NCBI GenBank assembly: GCA_963921425.1
Contig: OY992840.1
Location: forward strand, 7,132,501 to 7,196,500
Length of the DNA: 64,000 bases
Reading direction: 5' to 3'
From: Dryas octopetala
Lineage: Eukaryota; Streptophyta; Magnoliopsida; Rosales; Rosaceae
Positions 34,580 through 46,100 of the stretch are shown here, piece by piece; the first letter of the stretch is position 1; every line of letters starts with the position of its first letter. A model generated the notes under the pieces. It saw only the letters and a program-made list of their open reading frames with translations, did not search any database and had not been told where the DNA came from. The position numbers and the translations under genes were made by a program.

Positions 34580-35462
34580 TAATTTTAGTAACCAAAAGAA
34601 GCACTTATTTTCAAGTAAATAAGAGTCTAATTGTCATCCTCCATACACAGAGCATCTCTTGCATTCTTCTTAGTTTTAAAATTGCTGGTTTAATTAATTT
34701 ATAGCTCATTAAAAGAGCACTTATTTTCTATAAACTAGAAGAGCACTTCTTTTCACATGCACATCATCATCCTCCATACACGAGCGTCTCTTGCCATCTT
34801 CTTCTTAGGTTTAAAATTGCGGGTATTTCGTCAAAAGAGCACTAATTTTTTGTAACCAAAACAAGCACTTACTTTCACGTACGCTGGAGTCTAATTATGA
34901 TCCTACTTCTTATCAGTCTTAATATTGTGGGTTTTATAATTCTTTAAAAGAACACTTATTTTCATGCAAAAAAGAATTTGAATCTCGTTCTCCATGCATG
35001 AGCATTTCTTGCTTTCATTTTCTTCCCAATCTTAAAATTGTGGTTTTAAAGTTAATTAAAAAAGCACTTATTTTCATATACATGAGAATTTGATTCACAT
35101 CCTCCATCTACACGAGCCTCTCTCGCCCTCTTCTTCTCTATCTTAAAATTATAATGAGTTCTATAGTTCATTAAAAGAGCACTTATTTTCATGTACACAA
35201 TAGTTTGATTCTCGTCTTCCATACATTTGCACCTCACATCGTCATCTTCTTCTCAATCTTAAAATTATGGGTTTTATAGTTCATTAAACGTGCATTTATT
35301 CTAACATACACATGAGTCTAATTCTTGTCCTCGATACACAACATCTTTCGTCGTCATCTTCTTCCAAATCTTAAAATTGTGGGTTTTATAGTTCATTAAA
35401 AGAGCACTTTTTTCATGTATACAAGAGTTTGATTTCATCCTCCATACATGAGTGTCTCTCAT

Positions 35463-36466
35463 TGTCACACCTCAACCCTAAATAAAACCTAATAACTCGG
35501 AGTGAAGTGTGACTTACGTGCTAATCGCAGATTAATAAAATTATTTCTACAATTAAGACGCGAAAAGAAAGGAAAATAAAATAAAATAGAATAATTTAAG
35601 AGACTAATTAAAATAAGTATGAAAATAAACTTTATTTAGCAAACTACTATTCCAAGAGTACCACACCAGATGTTCATCTTCTTAGGTATTACAATTTATT
35701 GATAATAAAACAAAACATGACATTCCAGAAAATTCTCTAAATTTCACTTGAGTATTCCACATCATCGGTCATATTCTCGTCACCTGCACAATCTATTATG
35801 GTCTGAGCTTTTAAGGCTCAGTAGGGTATAATGATCTCTAATGGTCAGTTATCACATTTAATCAATGTCTCAGTAAAAGAAAACACGGATAATGATTACA
35901 GTTATATGCAATAAAAATGCATGTACTTACTCTTTAACTATTCTCGTTGACACATACCAAGACAAACAGGCTTATACGTCCCACACCGTGCATCTTACCA
36001 CTGTGGCTCTGAATGTCCTATGTATGAGCCAACATATGTCTGTCCCTTAAACCTAAATATTTTGAATATTATTATTTTCACTTTTCCTTCAACCATTCTT
36101 CCACAAATCATAAAATCATCAAGGATATCCCTTTTCCTCTTGGTGTCTCTAATAATCACGAGATTAGCAAAGACATCCCATTTCCCGTTGGTGTCTCCAA
36201 TAATAGTTTATTCACACTATTTACCACCGCACTTTCCTCATGCACTTATGATTATGCATGCAAAGATGATCAATGCATGTGTACATAGATTAAATTGTAC
36301 ATGAATGATAATCTAATCTTATATAATTTGAGTATGTCACAGACTTAAGAAATTTCACAGTGCACACTCACGGTATCAATAATAGCAAGATTAATAATAA
36401 CAGTTTATACACTAATATAATGGACTTGATATATTTAATAAAGAAATATCATCACAAGAAAAGAAA
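35463..36466 (-). mobile_element. Candidate gypsy-type LTR inserted in the satellite
   Basis: Read on the minus strand the segment ends GGGTTGAGGTGTGACA, a terminus common in plant Ty3/gypsy LTRs, and the satellite stops exactly there. The other end is not clearly marked and no target duplication was found; it may run to about 36474. No coding domains were found, so it is a solo LTR or a fragment. Confidence 0.4.
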
Positions 36467-36467
36467 C

Positions 36468-36831
36468 CACACAATATGACACAAAGATTAATTGTAATAT
36501 AGTCCAATCATTGGGGAATGAAAATCCTACGTTAATTTCTTGAGCATGTGTTCCTTTTCGGTTCGTTCCTACGTGCTCGGGTCTAAAGTTTTTTTTAAAA
36601 GTATAGTTTAGATATAAATTAATTAAATTTACATTTATCTCACACTCTCCTTAAGGTCTCTCGCCCTTAAAAAATCATTGGAGAATAGAAGTCATACCTT
36701 AAAAAGTTTTAGACTCGAGCACGTAGGAACAGACCGAGAAAGAACCCGTGCTCAAGAAATTAAGGTACGTAGGATTTCTATTCTCCAATGATTAGACTAT
36801 ATTACCATTAATTTTTGTGTCATATTGTGTG
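36468..36831. repeat. Inverted repeat with 130-bp arms
   Basis: The left arm 36468-36597 and the inverted right arm 36701-36831 share CACACAATATGACACAAA, TAATATAGTC, AATCATTGG, TAATTTCTTGAGCA, CCTACGTGCTCG and TCTAAA. The loop of about 100 bp contains an extra inverted partial copy (CATTGGAGAATAGAAGTCAT). It directly adjoins the LTR-like segment and ends where the satellite resumes, so both probably arrived or rearranged together. Confidence 0.7.
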
Positions 36832-38850
36832 ATTTATAGTTCATTTAAGAGAGCATTTACTTCACATACATGAGAGTTTGATTTTGGTTATCTATACACT
36901 AGCATTTATCATGGTCATCTTGTGGGTTCTATAATTAACTAAAAAAGCACTTATTTTCACATACACGAGAACATCTCATGCCGTCATCTTGTTCCCAATT
37001 TTAAAATTGTGGGTTGTGTAGTTCATTAGAAAAGCACTTATTTCACATACATGAGAGTCTTATTCTCATCCTCCATATATGAGCATTTCCCGTAGTCATC
37101 TTCTTCTTAATCCTAACTTGTGGGTTTTGTAGTTCATTAAAATAGCACTTATTTTCACGTACACGAGAGTCTGATTCTCATCGTCCATACAAGAGCTTCT
37201 CCGCTATCATCTTCTTCCCGATCTTAAAATTTCAGGTTTTATAGTTAATTAAAAGAGCACTTTTTTTCACGTACATAAGAGTTTGATTCTCGTCCTCCAT
37301 ACAAAGAGCTCTTCTTGATCTTATTTTTATAGTTCATTAAAAAAAACGTATCTCTGCGTACACGATAGTTTAACTCGTGTTGTTATCTTCTTCCCAATCA
37401 TGAAATTTTGGGTTTTAAAGTTTTTAAAAGAGCACTTATTTTCATGTACACTAGAGTATGATTCTCGTCTTTCATAGACAAGCATCTCCTGTGGTCAATC
37501 ATCTTTTTCCAATTTTTCTTTTTTCCCAGATCTTCTTCCCAATCTTAAAATTTATGGTTTATTAGAAGAGCACTTATTTTCACGTACACGAGAGTCGAAT
37601 TATCATCCTCCATACACGAATCATCTCACCGTTTTCTTCACGATCTTAATTGTGAGTTTTATTGCTCATTGAATGGGCTCTTTTTTTCATGTATACAATA
37701 CTCTAATTCTCATTCTCCATACAAACCATCTCTCGCGGTCATCATGTTCCCAATCTTGAAATTGTGGGCTTTATAGCTCATTAAATAGCACTTATATTCC
37801 CATAGACAAGAGTCAAATTGTTGTTCTCCATGTACAAGCATCACCCGCTGTCATTTTCTTCCCAATCTCAAAATTGTGGGTTTTAGTTCATTAAAAAAGC
37901 ACTTAATATTTTCACGTACAAAATAGTCTTATTCTCGTCACTCATATCTTGCGTTGTAAGAGCATTATTTTTACATACACGTGAGTCTGATCTCCATATA
38001 CGAGCATCTCTCATCATCATTTACTTCTCAATCTTAAAATTATGGGTTTTATAGTTCACTAAAAGAGCGCTTATTTTCATGTATATGAAAGTTTGATTCT
38101 CATCCTCCATACACGAGCGTCTCTCGCCCTCTACTTCTTGTTCTTAAAAATTGTGAGTTTATAATTCACTAAAAGAGCACTTATTTTCGCCTACATGATA
38201 GTCTAATTTTCATGCTCCATAAATGAGCATCTTCCGCCGCCATCTTTTTCCTAATCTTAAAATTGTAGGTTTTATAGTTCATTAAAAGAGTACTTATTTT
38301 CATGTACATGAGAGTTTGGCCGGTTCTCGTCCTCCCGTCATGATCTTCTTCCCAATCTTAAAATTGTGGGTTTTATAGTTCATTAACATGTGGTTGGTGG
38401 CAAATGGTTTGCACATATGTCAAAGGGGGTCATCAATGGTGACGAGCATGTCCTTCCGTCATTTTTTTCCCAATCTTGGAATTATGGGTTTTATATATTC
38501 ATTAAAAGATTGAGCACTTAAAGCACGTATGCGGAAGTTTGAGTCTCGTTCTCTTTACACAAGCACCACCCACGGTCATCTTCTTCTCGATCTTGAAATT
38601 GCGGGTTTTATATATAATTTATTAAAAGAGCACTTAATTCACGTACGCGAGAGTCTGATTCTCGATTGTCCTCCATACACGAGTATTATCCACGGTCATC
38701 TTCTTCTTCATCTTGAATTTGTGGGTTTTATATATATATATATAGCTCATGGAGCAATTATTTTCGTTTACATGAGAGTGTTATTCTTATCTCATATCGC
38801 CATTATTTTTTTGTTCAATCTTAAAATTGTAGGTTTTGTAGTTCATTAAA

Positions 38851-39348
38851 GGCTTATTTACACCATTGCCCCCTGTGAGATACACTTTTTTTCACTTTGT
38901 CCCCTGAAACTTAAATCTTCTCAGTTTGCTACCTAAACTTCACACAGTTGTTGCAAAAGACCCTATGCCGTCAACTCTGTCAATTTTTCCGTTAAAATAG
39001 CTGACGTGGCACCTATATGGCATGAGTGAGATCCTTTTCTAGTTATGTAAGATCCATGTGAACAAAAAAAATTATAAAAAATTGACATGGATCTTATTAT
39101 TTTTTAGTTTAAAAATTTTTTTTTATTTTTTTTTTGTTCACATGGATCTTACATAACTAAAAAAGGGTCTCACTCATGCCATATAGGTGCCACGTCAGTT
39201 ATTTTAACGGAAAAATTGACAGAGTTGACGGCATAGGGTCTTTTGCAACAACTGTGTAAAGTTCAGGTGGCAAACTGAGAGGATTTAAGTTTCAGGGGGC
39301 AAAGTGAAAAAAAGTGTATCTCACAGGAGGCAATGGTGTGAATAAGCT
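38851..39348. mobile_element. Foldback Mutator-like MITE with near-perfect hairpin, 498 bp
   Basis: Arms of more than 200 bp are nearly exact inverted copies, from GCTTATTTACACCATTGCC through CCTATGCCGTCAACTCTGTC and TGACGTGGCACCTATATGGC to AGATCCATGTGAACAAAAAA. A perfect 9-bp duplication TTCATTAAA flanks it (38842-38850 and 39349-39357), as for Mutator-like elements. It is inserted in a satellite unit. The low arm divergence indicates it is younger than its neighbours. Confidence 0.85.
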
Positions 39349-39758
39349 TTCATTAAAAAGTGAACTTATTTTCCACACACAAGAATCTAATTCTCATCAT
39401 CCTCTTTTCAATTTAAACTAAAGAAAGAAAAAAGAAAAACAATAACAAAATCTAATTCTCCACTTCTACTTTTTTTTTTTTTTTTTTGCCTTTTTCACAG
39501 CTGTATCTGGGATTCTAACTGAAATATTGAGTTTTAGAAAGTTGACAAACGTGCAATTACCACTACAGAATACAACACCACATCCACATCACTCCTCGAA
39601 TCTGTTTCTCAATCCTTTTTTTTTTTTTTCTTTTTTGTTATTGCACCCTGCAAAAAATAAAGAATAAAAAGAAAATGGATGATTTTGTCATGTGGGTGAC
39701 CCCACTTTCTTCACTAAAATCTCCACCGTCAATTACTCAATTGTCCTCTCCCTTCCCT

Positions 39759-39765
39759 TATATAA
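39759..39765 (+). promoter_or_regulatory. Probable TATA box of the NPF7.3-like gene
   Basis: TATATAA lies 125 bp upstream of the start codon, giving a predicted 5' leader of about 95-100 bases rich in CT. Confidence 0.5.
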
Positions 39766-39889
39766 TAACTCGTCTCCCCTTCTTTCTTTGCCCAAGTAAC
39801 TCTTTGTATCGTTTGCCTTTCACCACCTTAATTCCTCTGTCTCATCCTCTGCACTACCATTGCAAATTTCTCACTCTTCAACATCACCA

Positions 39890-39944
39890 ATGGCTTGCTT
39901 AGAGGTCTGCAAGGAGGTGAGCAAAAGCTACAATGCCCTCCCCC

Positions 39945-39995
<51 letters not shown>

Positions 39996-42900
39996 AATAT
40001 TAATTTACTTTTTATATGATAAATTCTGTAGGGAGTTATTTGCACACTATGTACATGATTTGTTTTTAATTTCCTCAAGCAATATTTGCACCAACATGCA
40101 TTCTTGGAAAATGGCACCACTGATCATGTGTGATGATCATAGCAGTACTAAAACTAGTTACTATGATAAATTTTTATTAATATTTTCCATTTTTTTTCTA
40201 AAAATTTATTGTCATCATCAGGGCAAGTTCAAAGACGATCAAGAAGCAAGCACTCTTGATGGTACAGTTGATCTGAAAGGCCACCCTGCAATCAGAGCCA
40301 AATCTGGAAGATGGGTTGCTGGAATTATCATACTTGGTAAGCTAGCTAACTCCAAATTACCAAATTAGCCATCCCTTTGAAACAATTTTTGGATAAAATT
40401 TCAAACAAAAAAAAAAAACATTAATTTCTTGGGTTTTTTGGTCTTTTAAGATTGTTTATATGAAAGCCCACCCTGAAGAGGTGCCTGAATTATATATATA
40501 ATACTAGAAAACCACTCTTGATCACACCTTCAAAAGCTCATACAAAAATTAAGTACTTCATTAAATTGTCACTTTCAATTGGTCCTCTGTTTTTTTTTTT
40601 TTTGCTTACAAGGGCTCCTAGTCTTATGGATGCCATACATATATGATGGGGCTTATTTTTGTATCCTTGTTGCTTTTTATTGCTTGGGGTAGGTGGCTGT
40701 TCCAAAGAACATTCAAGAACTTTTGAAAGAAATTAAGAGATACATACAGCGGCTAGCTGTAGTGTATTATCTTATCTGAAATGAAAAGTGCTTGTAATTT
40801 TATAGAATAAGATAAGTAGTTACAACTTACAAGGACAGATCCAAGAGTTTTTGGAGAAGTGATTTCAAATATAAGTCATAAAAATAAGTGAAAGGGAAAA
40901 AGACAATATAAGTTAAGGGAGTGGTAACATCTGGCACTGATAACCAAAAGCAAGTGTTGCAAACTTGTTGCATGCTGGGCTTTCGCCAGCTAAAAACCAC
41001 CACATTATTTTAGAGAGAGAAATTAAGAGACATTTAGAGAGAGAGAGCTTGAAAAGAGAGAGACAGAGAGAGAGCCCCTTGGGCTGAGTATTACTACTTT
41101 CATTGTCAGAACTTGGAAACTAGACGACATGACTAGCGAATTGAGAGAGGGAGTGAAGCCGTGAAGGTGAGGAAAGCATGCATTCAAAGTAATACGTGCC
41201 AGACACGTAATCAGGGTCTTGATTTTGCATGACGTGGGTTCTTGCCACGTGTCTTTCTTCAAAATTACGTTACAAAAGATTTTAAAGAAATTTTTTTAAT
41301 AGAACCAAAGACACTTCCCACTTTCCCACATCCCACTCCGGCCTTCCCCAATCCCATTGTCTTCTTTAATTTCAGCAAAAGTTAGTGTCAATTTTCAGGG
41401 CCCAAAAAGTAGTATCAACTTTTGTCTATGTCATTTTCGGCCTATTTTAATTATTTTATTTAAACAAACTTTTAAATTTTAGATACCAATATAAATATTT
41501 TCTCAAAAAAAAAAAAAAAAGATACCAATATAAATATATAATTTTTTATTTTTTCATAATTTTTACTTTATTTTAAACTAACTATAATTTATGAAAACTT
41601 TTAAGTGTCTAGAATCTAGTTTTAATTGTCTTTGATTATTTCTGGGTTTATGATGTCCTAGTTTCCACTAAAGTTTCGTAATTTAGGTAACTATATAATT
41701 GTTTAAAGCATGACTGTAAATTCAAATAACTTAGTCATACCCCACAAACCAGCCATCAGTTTGGGCCAATTTTAGTGTTAAAAAACAACCAAGTTTTACA
41801 TTTTTTTCAAAAGGAACCTTAATTTCCTCCAAAACTATTTGATAGAGGACACAATCACATTAATTTTAGTATTGCAGAGATGAACCTAATTATGTGGCAT
41901 GTTTTTTCAAGCATTTATATATATCTTATGGTGCTTTCTATCTCCGAGATTCGAGAAGGCCCTGTTTATGTATTCCTCTGCTGTGCTTGTCAAGTTGCTA
42001 AATATATAGTTTGATTGCACATGTATGAATGCATGTTGATTGATTTTGCTTATTAATGACTGGCTGATCTTCTGGTGGAAGAGTCTGGTTTCAGTGAGAT
42101 ACGATTGCAACCGTTGGATTAATTATTTGAAGACGGGAAGATGGACCGACTATTAATAATTGGGACTATCTTGAACATGCTTCATAAATTCTAGTCATAT
42201 ATGGGTTTTGATTTTGTTCTCAAAATGGTTTTGGAAAACTTCTCTTTCCACTCTTCCTAATAATTGGGACATGTTGAACATGCTTGATTGATAAAAAGTC
42301 TTGGCATCTTCAATGCTTAGGATTTTGATTGCTTCCTTGCAACTCTGAAAACGATTTCTATGGTCACATACAGCCTGGGATAATATGTTAACCTAATTGG
42401 CTTCTGAAGTGTCATTTTCTCTAGTTTAGAAAGATCTTAAAGGAAAAAAACAAAAACAAAAACAAGAAAGAAATTTGTACTGAAGGTTACACAATACATG
42501 AAACTTCATCAAGTATACCTTTGCAATCTTTGGTTTTTAAATCTTGCTTAAGGATCGTAATCTGTGCGTGATTGTTTCACCCTATAAAAAAAAATGTTGT
42601 GTGTCTCATTTCACAAAACAAGAAAACCACACCCATTTCGGAATTTGTATAAATAAAGGTAGTTGGCTTAAGGAATGTTAGACAAACTCTTTGTATGTGT
42701 TTAAATCCACTTGGCTTTGAGTTTATTATGCATAATATTTGTTTGCTTGAAACTCCATACTTAATTTGCCAACCTTCTGACCCTATTCTTATTGTATTGT
42801 TCAATGAAAACCAGTGAACCAAGGTCTGGCTACCCTAGCATTCTTCGGAGTCGGGGTGAACCTGGTCTTATTCCTAACAAGGGTGTTACAGCAAAACAAT

Positions 42901-44903
42901 GCAATGGCTGCTAACAACGTGAGCAAATGGACTGGAACTGTCTACATCTTCTCCCTTGTTGGTGCTTTCCTCAGTGATTCCTATTGGGGACGATACAAGA
43001 CTTGTGCTATCTTTCAAATCATCTTTGTCATAGTGAGTATATAATGAGCTAGCTCTTTTTGCCTCTCTTCTTTTGCATCCCTAGACTATAAAGAATAACA
43101 CCGAGGATGAGTTAGTTTTCTTTTCAATGCTTTGTTATAATGCCTATTTCCATTTGACCACAGGGTCTTGCATCATTGTCACTATCATCACAAGCCTTCT
43201 TGCTCAAGCCCAAAGGTTGTGGGAGCCAGGAAAATCCATGTGGGACTCATTCAAGCTTGCAAATTTGGTTATTCTACCTCTCCATCTACCTCATTGCCCT
43301 AGGAAATGGAGGGTACCAACCTAACATTGCAACATTTGGAGCTGATCAGTTTGATGAAGAGGACCACAAGGAGGGACACTCGAAGGTGGCATTTTTCAGC
43401 TACTTCTACCTGGCTTTGAACCTTGGTTCCCTTTTCTCCAACACCATATTGGGATACTTTGAGGATGAAGGAATTTGGGCTATCGGTTTCTGGGCGTCCA
43501 CAGCATCTGCATTTGCAGCATTGGTCTTGTTTCTTATTGGGACTCCTAGGTACAGACACTTCAAGCCGAATGGCAACCCTCTAGAGAGGTTTTGCCAAGT
43601 CTTAGTTGCTGCAATGAAGAAATGCAATGTGGAGATGCCACCAGGTGGAGACGACTTATATCAGGAGGAGAAAAAGGAGTGTTCCATGAATAGCAACAGA
43701 AAGATACTCTACACCCATGGATTCAAGTAAGAGCAAAGCATAAACTCCTAATTCACTCCATGGTCTTAAAACTTTGCTAATCCCCTCAGTTTCTACCTCA
43801 CTTTTATGGCTTTTGTTGGCACTACTATGAACTAGGGTACAATCTCACAATCCTGCTGAATTTTAGGCAACTTGAATTAACTTGGTTTTCTCATATTCAA
43901 GTTAATTTGGATGATAATTTGTTATTCCCAACCCAACCAACAAATATTAAGCCAAAGCCTGACAGATTTATAGCCAGTTTTTATGACTATTGAAATACAG
44001 AGCTAACTCAATCTCATCCACATAAACTGCAGGTTCTTGGACAGGGCAGCATACATTTCATCAAGAGATTTAGATTACCGGAAGCAGGGCCTTCACAGCC
44101 CATGGCGTCTCTGCCCGATCACACAAGTGGAAGAAGTCAAATGCATTTTAAGGCTACTTCCAATTTGGCTCTGCACCATTCTCTACTCAGTGGTTTTTAC
44201 ACAGATGGCTTCTCTCTTTGTGGAGCAAGGAGCTGCCATGAAAACTACTGTATCAAAGTTTCGAATCCCACCAGCAAGCATGTCTAGCTTCGACATCCTG
44301 AGTGTGGCAATTTTCATTTTCTTTTACCGGCGAATTCTTGACCCACTTGTAAGCAGAATTAAAAAATCGAGTTCTAAAGGACTTACTCAGCTTCAAAGAA
44401 TGGGCATTGGCCTTATCATAGCAATCATCGCAATGGTTTCAGCTGGAATTGTGGAGTGCTATAGACTGAAGTATGCCAACAAAGAATGCACACACTGTGA
44501 TGGCTCGAGCTCCTTAAGCATCTTCTGGCAAATACCCCAGTATGCATTCATAGGAGCTTCTGAAGTTTTCATGTATGTGGGTCAATTGGAGTTCTTCAAT
44601 GCACAAGCACCAGATGGGCTGAAGAGCTTTGGAAGCGCCCTGTGCATGACATCTATCTCGCTGGGTAACTACGTTAGCAGCTTGCTCGTGAGCATGGTCA
44701 TGAAGATCTCAACCGAGGATCACATGCCAGGATGGATCCCTGGAAACCTAAACAGAGGTCACCTAGATAGGTTTTTCTTCCTCTTAGCTGCCTTGACATC
44801 AATAGATTTGGTTGTCTACATTGCATGCGCCAAGTGGTACAAGTGTATCAAGTTGGAGGGAAGATTTGAAGAAAATGATGAAGCGGAAAACTTCAAAGTC
44901 TGA
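39890..44903 (+). CDS. NPF7.3: NRT1/PTR family transporter, NPF7.3/NRT1.5-like
   Basis: Five exons with GT-AG introns (39890-39916, 40222-40336, 42815-43032, 43164-43726, 44033-44903) join in frame to 597 residues. The family has twelve membrane spans and moves nitrate, peptides or other solutes with protons. NPF7.3 loads nitrate, and is implicated in potassium release, into root xylem. The start MACLEVCKEGKF and the block VNQGLATLAFFGVGVNLVLF identify the NPF7 clade. The first span lacks the ExxER proton-coupling motif of most NPFs, as in NPF7.3 itself. SDSYWGRYKTCAIF, GGYQPNIATFGADQFDEED, PWRLCPITQVEEVKCILR and QLEFFNAQAPDGLKSFGSAL are conserved. A 2.5 kb second intron and a C-run plus CT repeat in intron 1 enlarge the gene. 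The tiny 27-base first exon is supported by frame and family N-terminus. Convergent with the pyruvate kinase gene. Confidence 0.92.
39940..39993 (+). repeat. C16 run and (TC)n microsatellite in NPF7.3 intron 1
   Basis: Sixteen C are followed by about 19 TC units, starting 24 bp inside intron 1. Likely polymorphic in length; an open frame translated through it (proline then Leu-Ser repeats) is an artefact. Confidence 0.9.
41499..41520 (+). mobile_element. Tiny poly(A) retro-insertion in NPF7.3 intron 2
   Basis: TTTCTC followed by 16 A is flanked by a perfect 17-bp repeat GATACCAATATAAATAT (41482-41498 and 41521-41537). This is the clearest of the series of minimal insertions in this window. 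Confidence 0.75.
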
Positions 44904-45848
44904 TGGGTGCTGTAAAAATCAACCAGACATGTTAAAGCCTATGCTAGCAACTTATATTAAATAAGAAGAATGAGGTTGGCACAAAGTCAGCAGGCGTAAG
45001 AGATCCCCTTTTCTCACAAACTCTCTTACACTCGTCTCTCTGTATTTCTCTGTATGTGCAGCACCAACAGTGTACTTTTTCTGTCAAGGCTGGTTTGAGT
45101 TGAAGAGTGTTTGAAGAGGTGGGTAACTTTTGGGTTAGGTCTCGGATCTTCCCTCATTCTCATTTGTTTGTTTTATTGCTAGCCATAGGACTAACATGTG
45201 CTTCTAGAGAAATCTACTGTAATATGATGGGGCACTCTGTAAAGCTGTAGTACCATAATTATGTAAGAGTTTGAGAACTACTCTCTCCAACATTAATGGA
45301 AGAACCCCTTTAATCAGACTTAATTTGCATATTTCCTAACAGATTTTATCTATAGGAAACTAATGTGGCACCACAGAGATGCATCAGATTAATAGGTGAA
45401 CCATGTCAGCAAAGGATTGGCAAGGTAAAGGAGAGCTGAAAACAAGGCTTCTTGCCAGGGTTTGCCCTAAGTTTTATGGAAGACAGTTTCCCTAGGCATA
45501 TCCTGATGCCCCCTCCCTACCCTTTCAAACAAAGTGTAATCTTCCAAGAAAAACTGCTTTCAAAGATGGATTCCTGTTTTATGATAGACAGCATCAGATA
45601 AGAAATAAAGAATTTAACAATATGGCATTATGACATTCCACTATTAAAATAAAATAAAAACTGATTCCTCAATGGCATCATAGAAAACTGCCACAGCAAC
45701 TGAGCATTGTAATAAGTTTTTATTTGAGAAGGATGAAGATTGCTGTTCATGAGGATAAAACTCGTCAAGGATTCACATTCTGCCCCAGCGGAATGGGAAG
45801 TTCCTGAGGGTGAAACTTGGCAAGGATTTTGTTTGAGGTCAACGCGTG
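44904..45848. other. NPF7.3-like 3' region and intergenic DNA
   Basis: The first 300-400 bases are probably the transporter 3' untranslated region. The remainder has no recognisable feature until the TRIM-like remnant. Confidence 0.4.
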
Positions 45849-46100
45849 TGTTGAGACTATAAAATTCCCGTATTGGGAATCATAAGCTTTGTGTTGCAAT
45901 ATATAATGTTATGGGCCTCTTCACCCTTACCAATTTGTTTTGGGTATGATTTTCTAACTTCTATATGGTATCAAAACTTTGGTTCCAAATTCCAAAATGT
46001 CCTAGGTTCAAAACCTATACATATTTTTGGCCCATTATTTTGAGGTCTAGAGGTTGTCAAACAAAGTGCAAGCTCTATAAACTCGTAGTAGGCTACATAA
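45849..46100 (+). mobile_element. TRIM or copia remnant: short LTR plus primer-binding site
   Basis: An LTR of about 110 bp starts TGTTGAGACTATAAAATTCC and ends near TTTCTAACTTCTA. It is followed at once by TATGGTATCAAAACTTTGG, a decayed tRNA-Met primer-binding site (canonical TGGTATCAGAGC). The very short LTR fits terminal-repeat retrotransposons in miniature (TRIM). No second LTR is visible downstream, so the element is truncated. It lies between the convergent transporter and kinase genes; the right border is a guess. Confidence 0.55.

Larger units (their letters stand above)
33940..39420 (+). repeat. Satellite array, unit about 112 bp, roughly 30 copies
   Basis: Diverged tandem units run in one orientation across about 3 kb of actual satellite sequence. 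The core phrases in order are GGGTTTTATAGTTCATTAAA, AGAGCACTTATTTTCA, CGTACACGAGAGTCTGATTC, TC(G/A)TCCTCCATACACGAGCA, TCTCTCGC, GTCATCTTCTTCCCAATCTT and AAAATTGT. Unit starts are visible at, for example, 35155, 35268, 35381, 37011, 37122, 37233, 38042, 38154 and 38268, giving periods of 83-145 bp, mostly 105-118. Insertions at 34065-34579, 35463-36831 and 38851-39348 split the array. Divergence between units is high, so the array is old. Confidence 0.85.

Noticed and set aside
33940-39420. CRISPR-like regular repeats
   Set aside because: The units are contiguous diverged satellite copies without unique spacers, and the genome is plant.
39895-40368. 157-codon plus-strand open frame at the start of the NPF7.3 gene
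   Set aside because: It runs through intron 1, translating the C and CT repeats as Pro and Leu-Ser runs; the true frame uses the 27-base exon 1 spliced to 40222.
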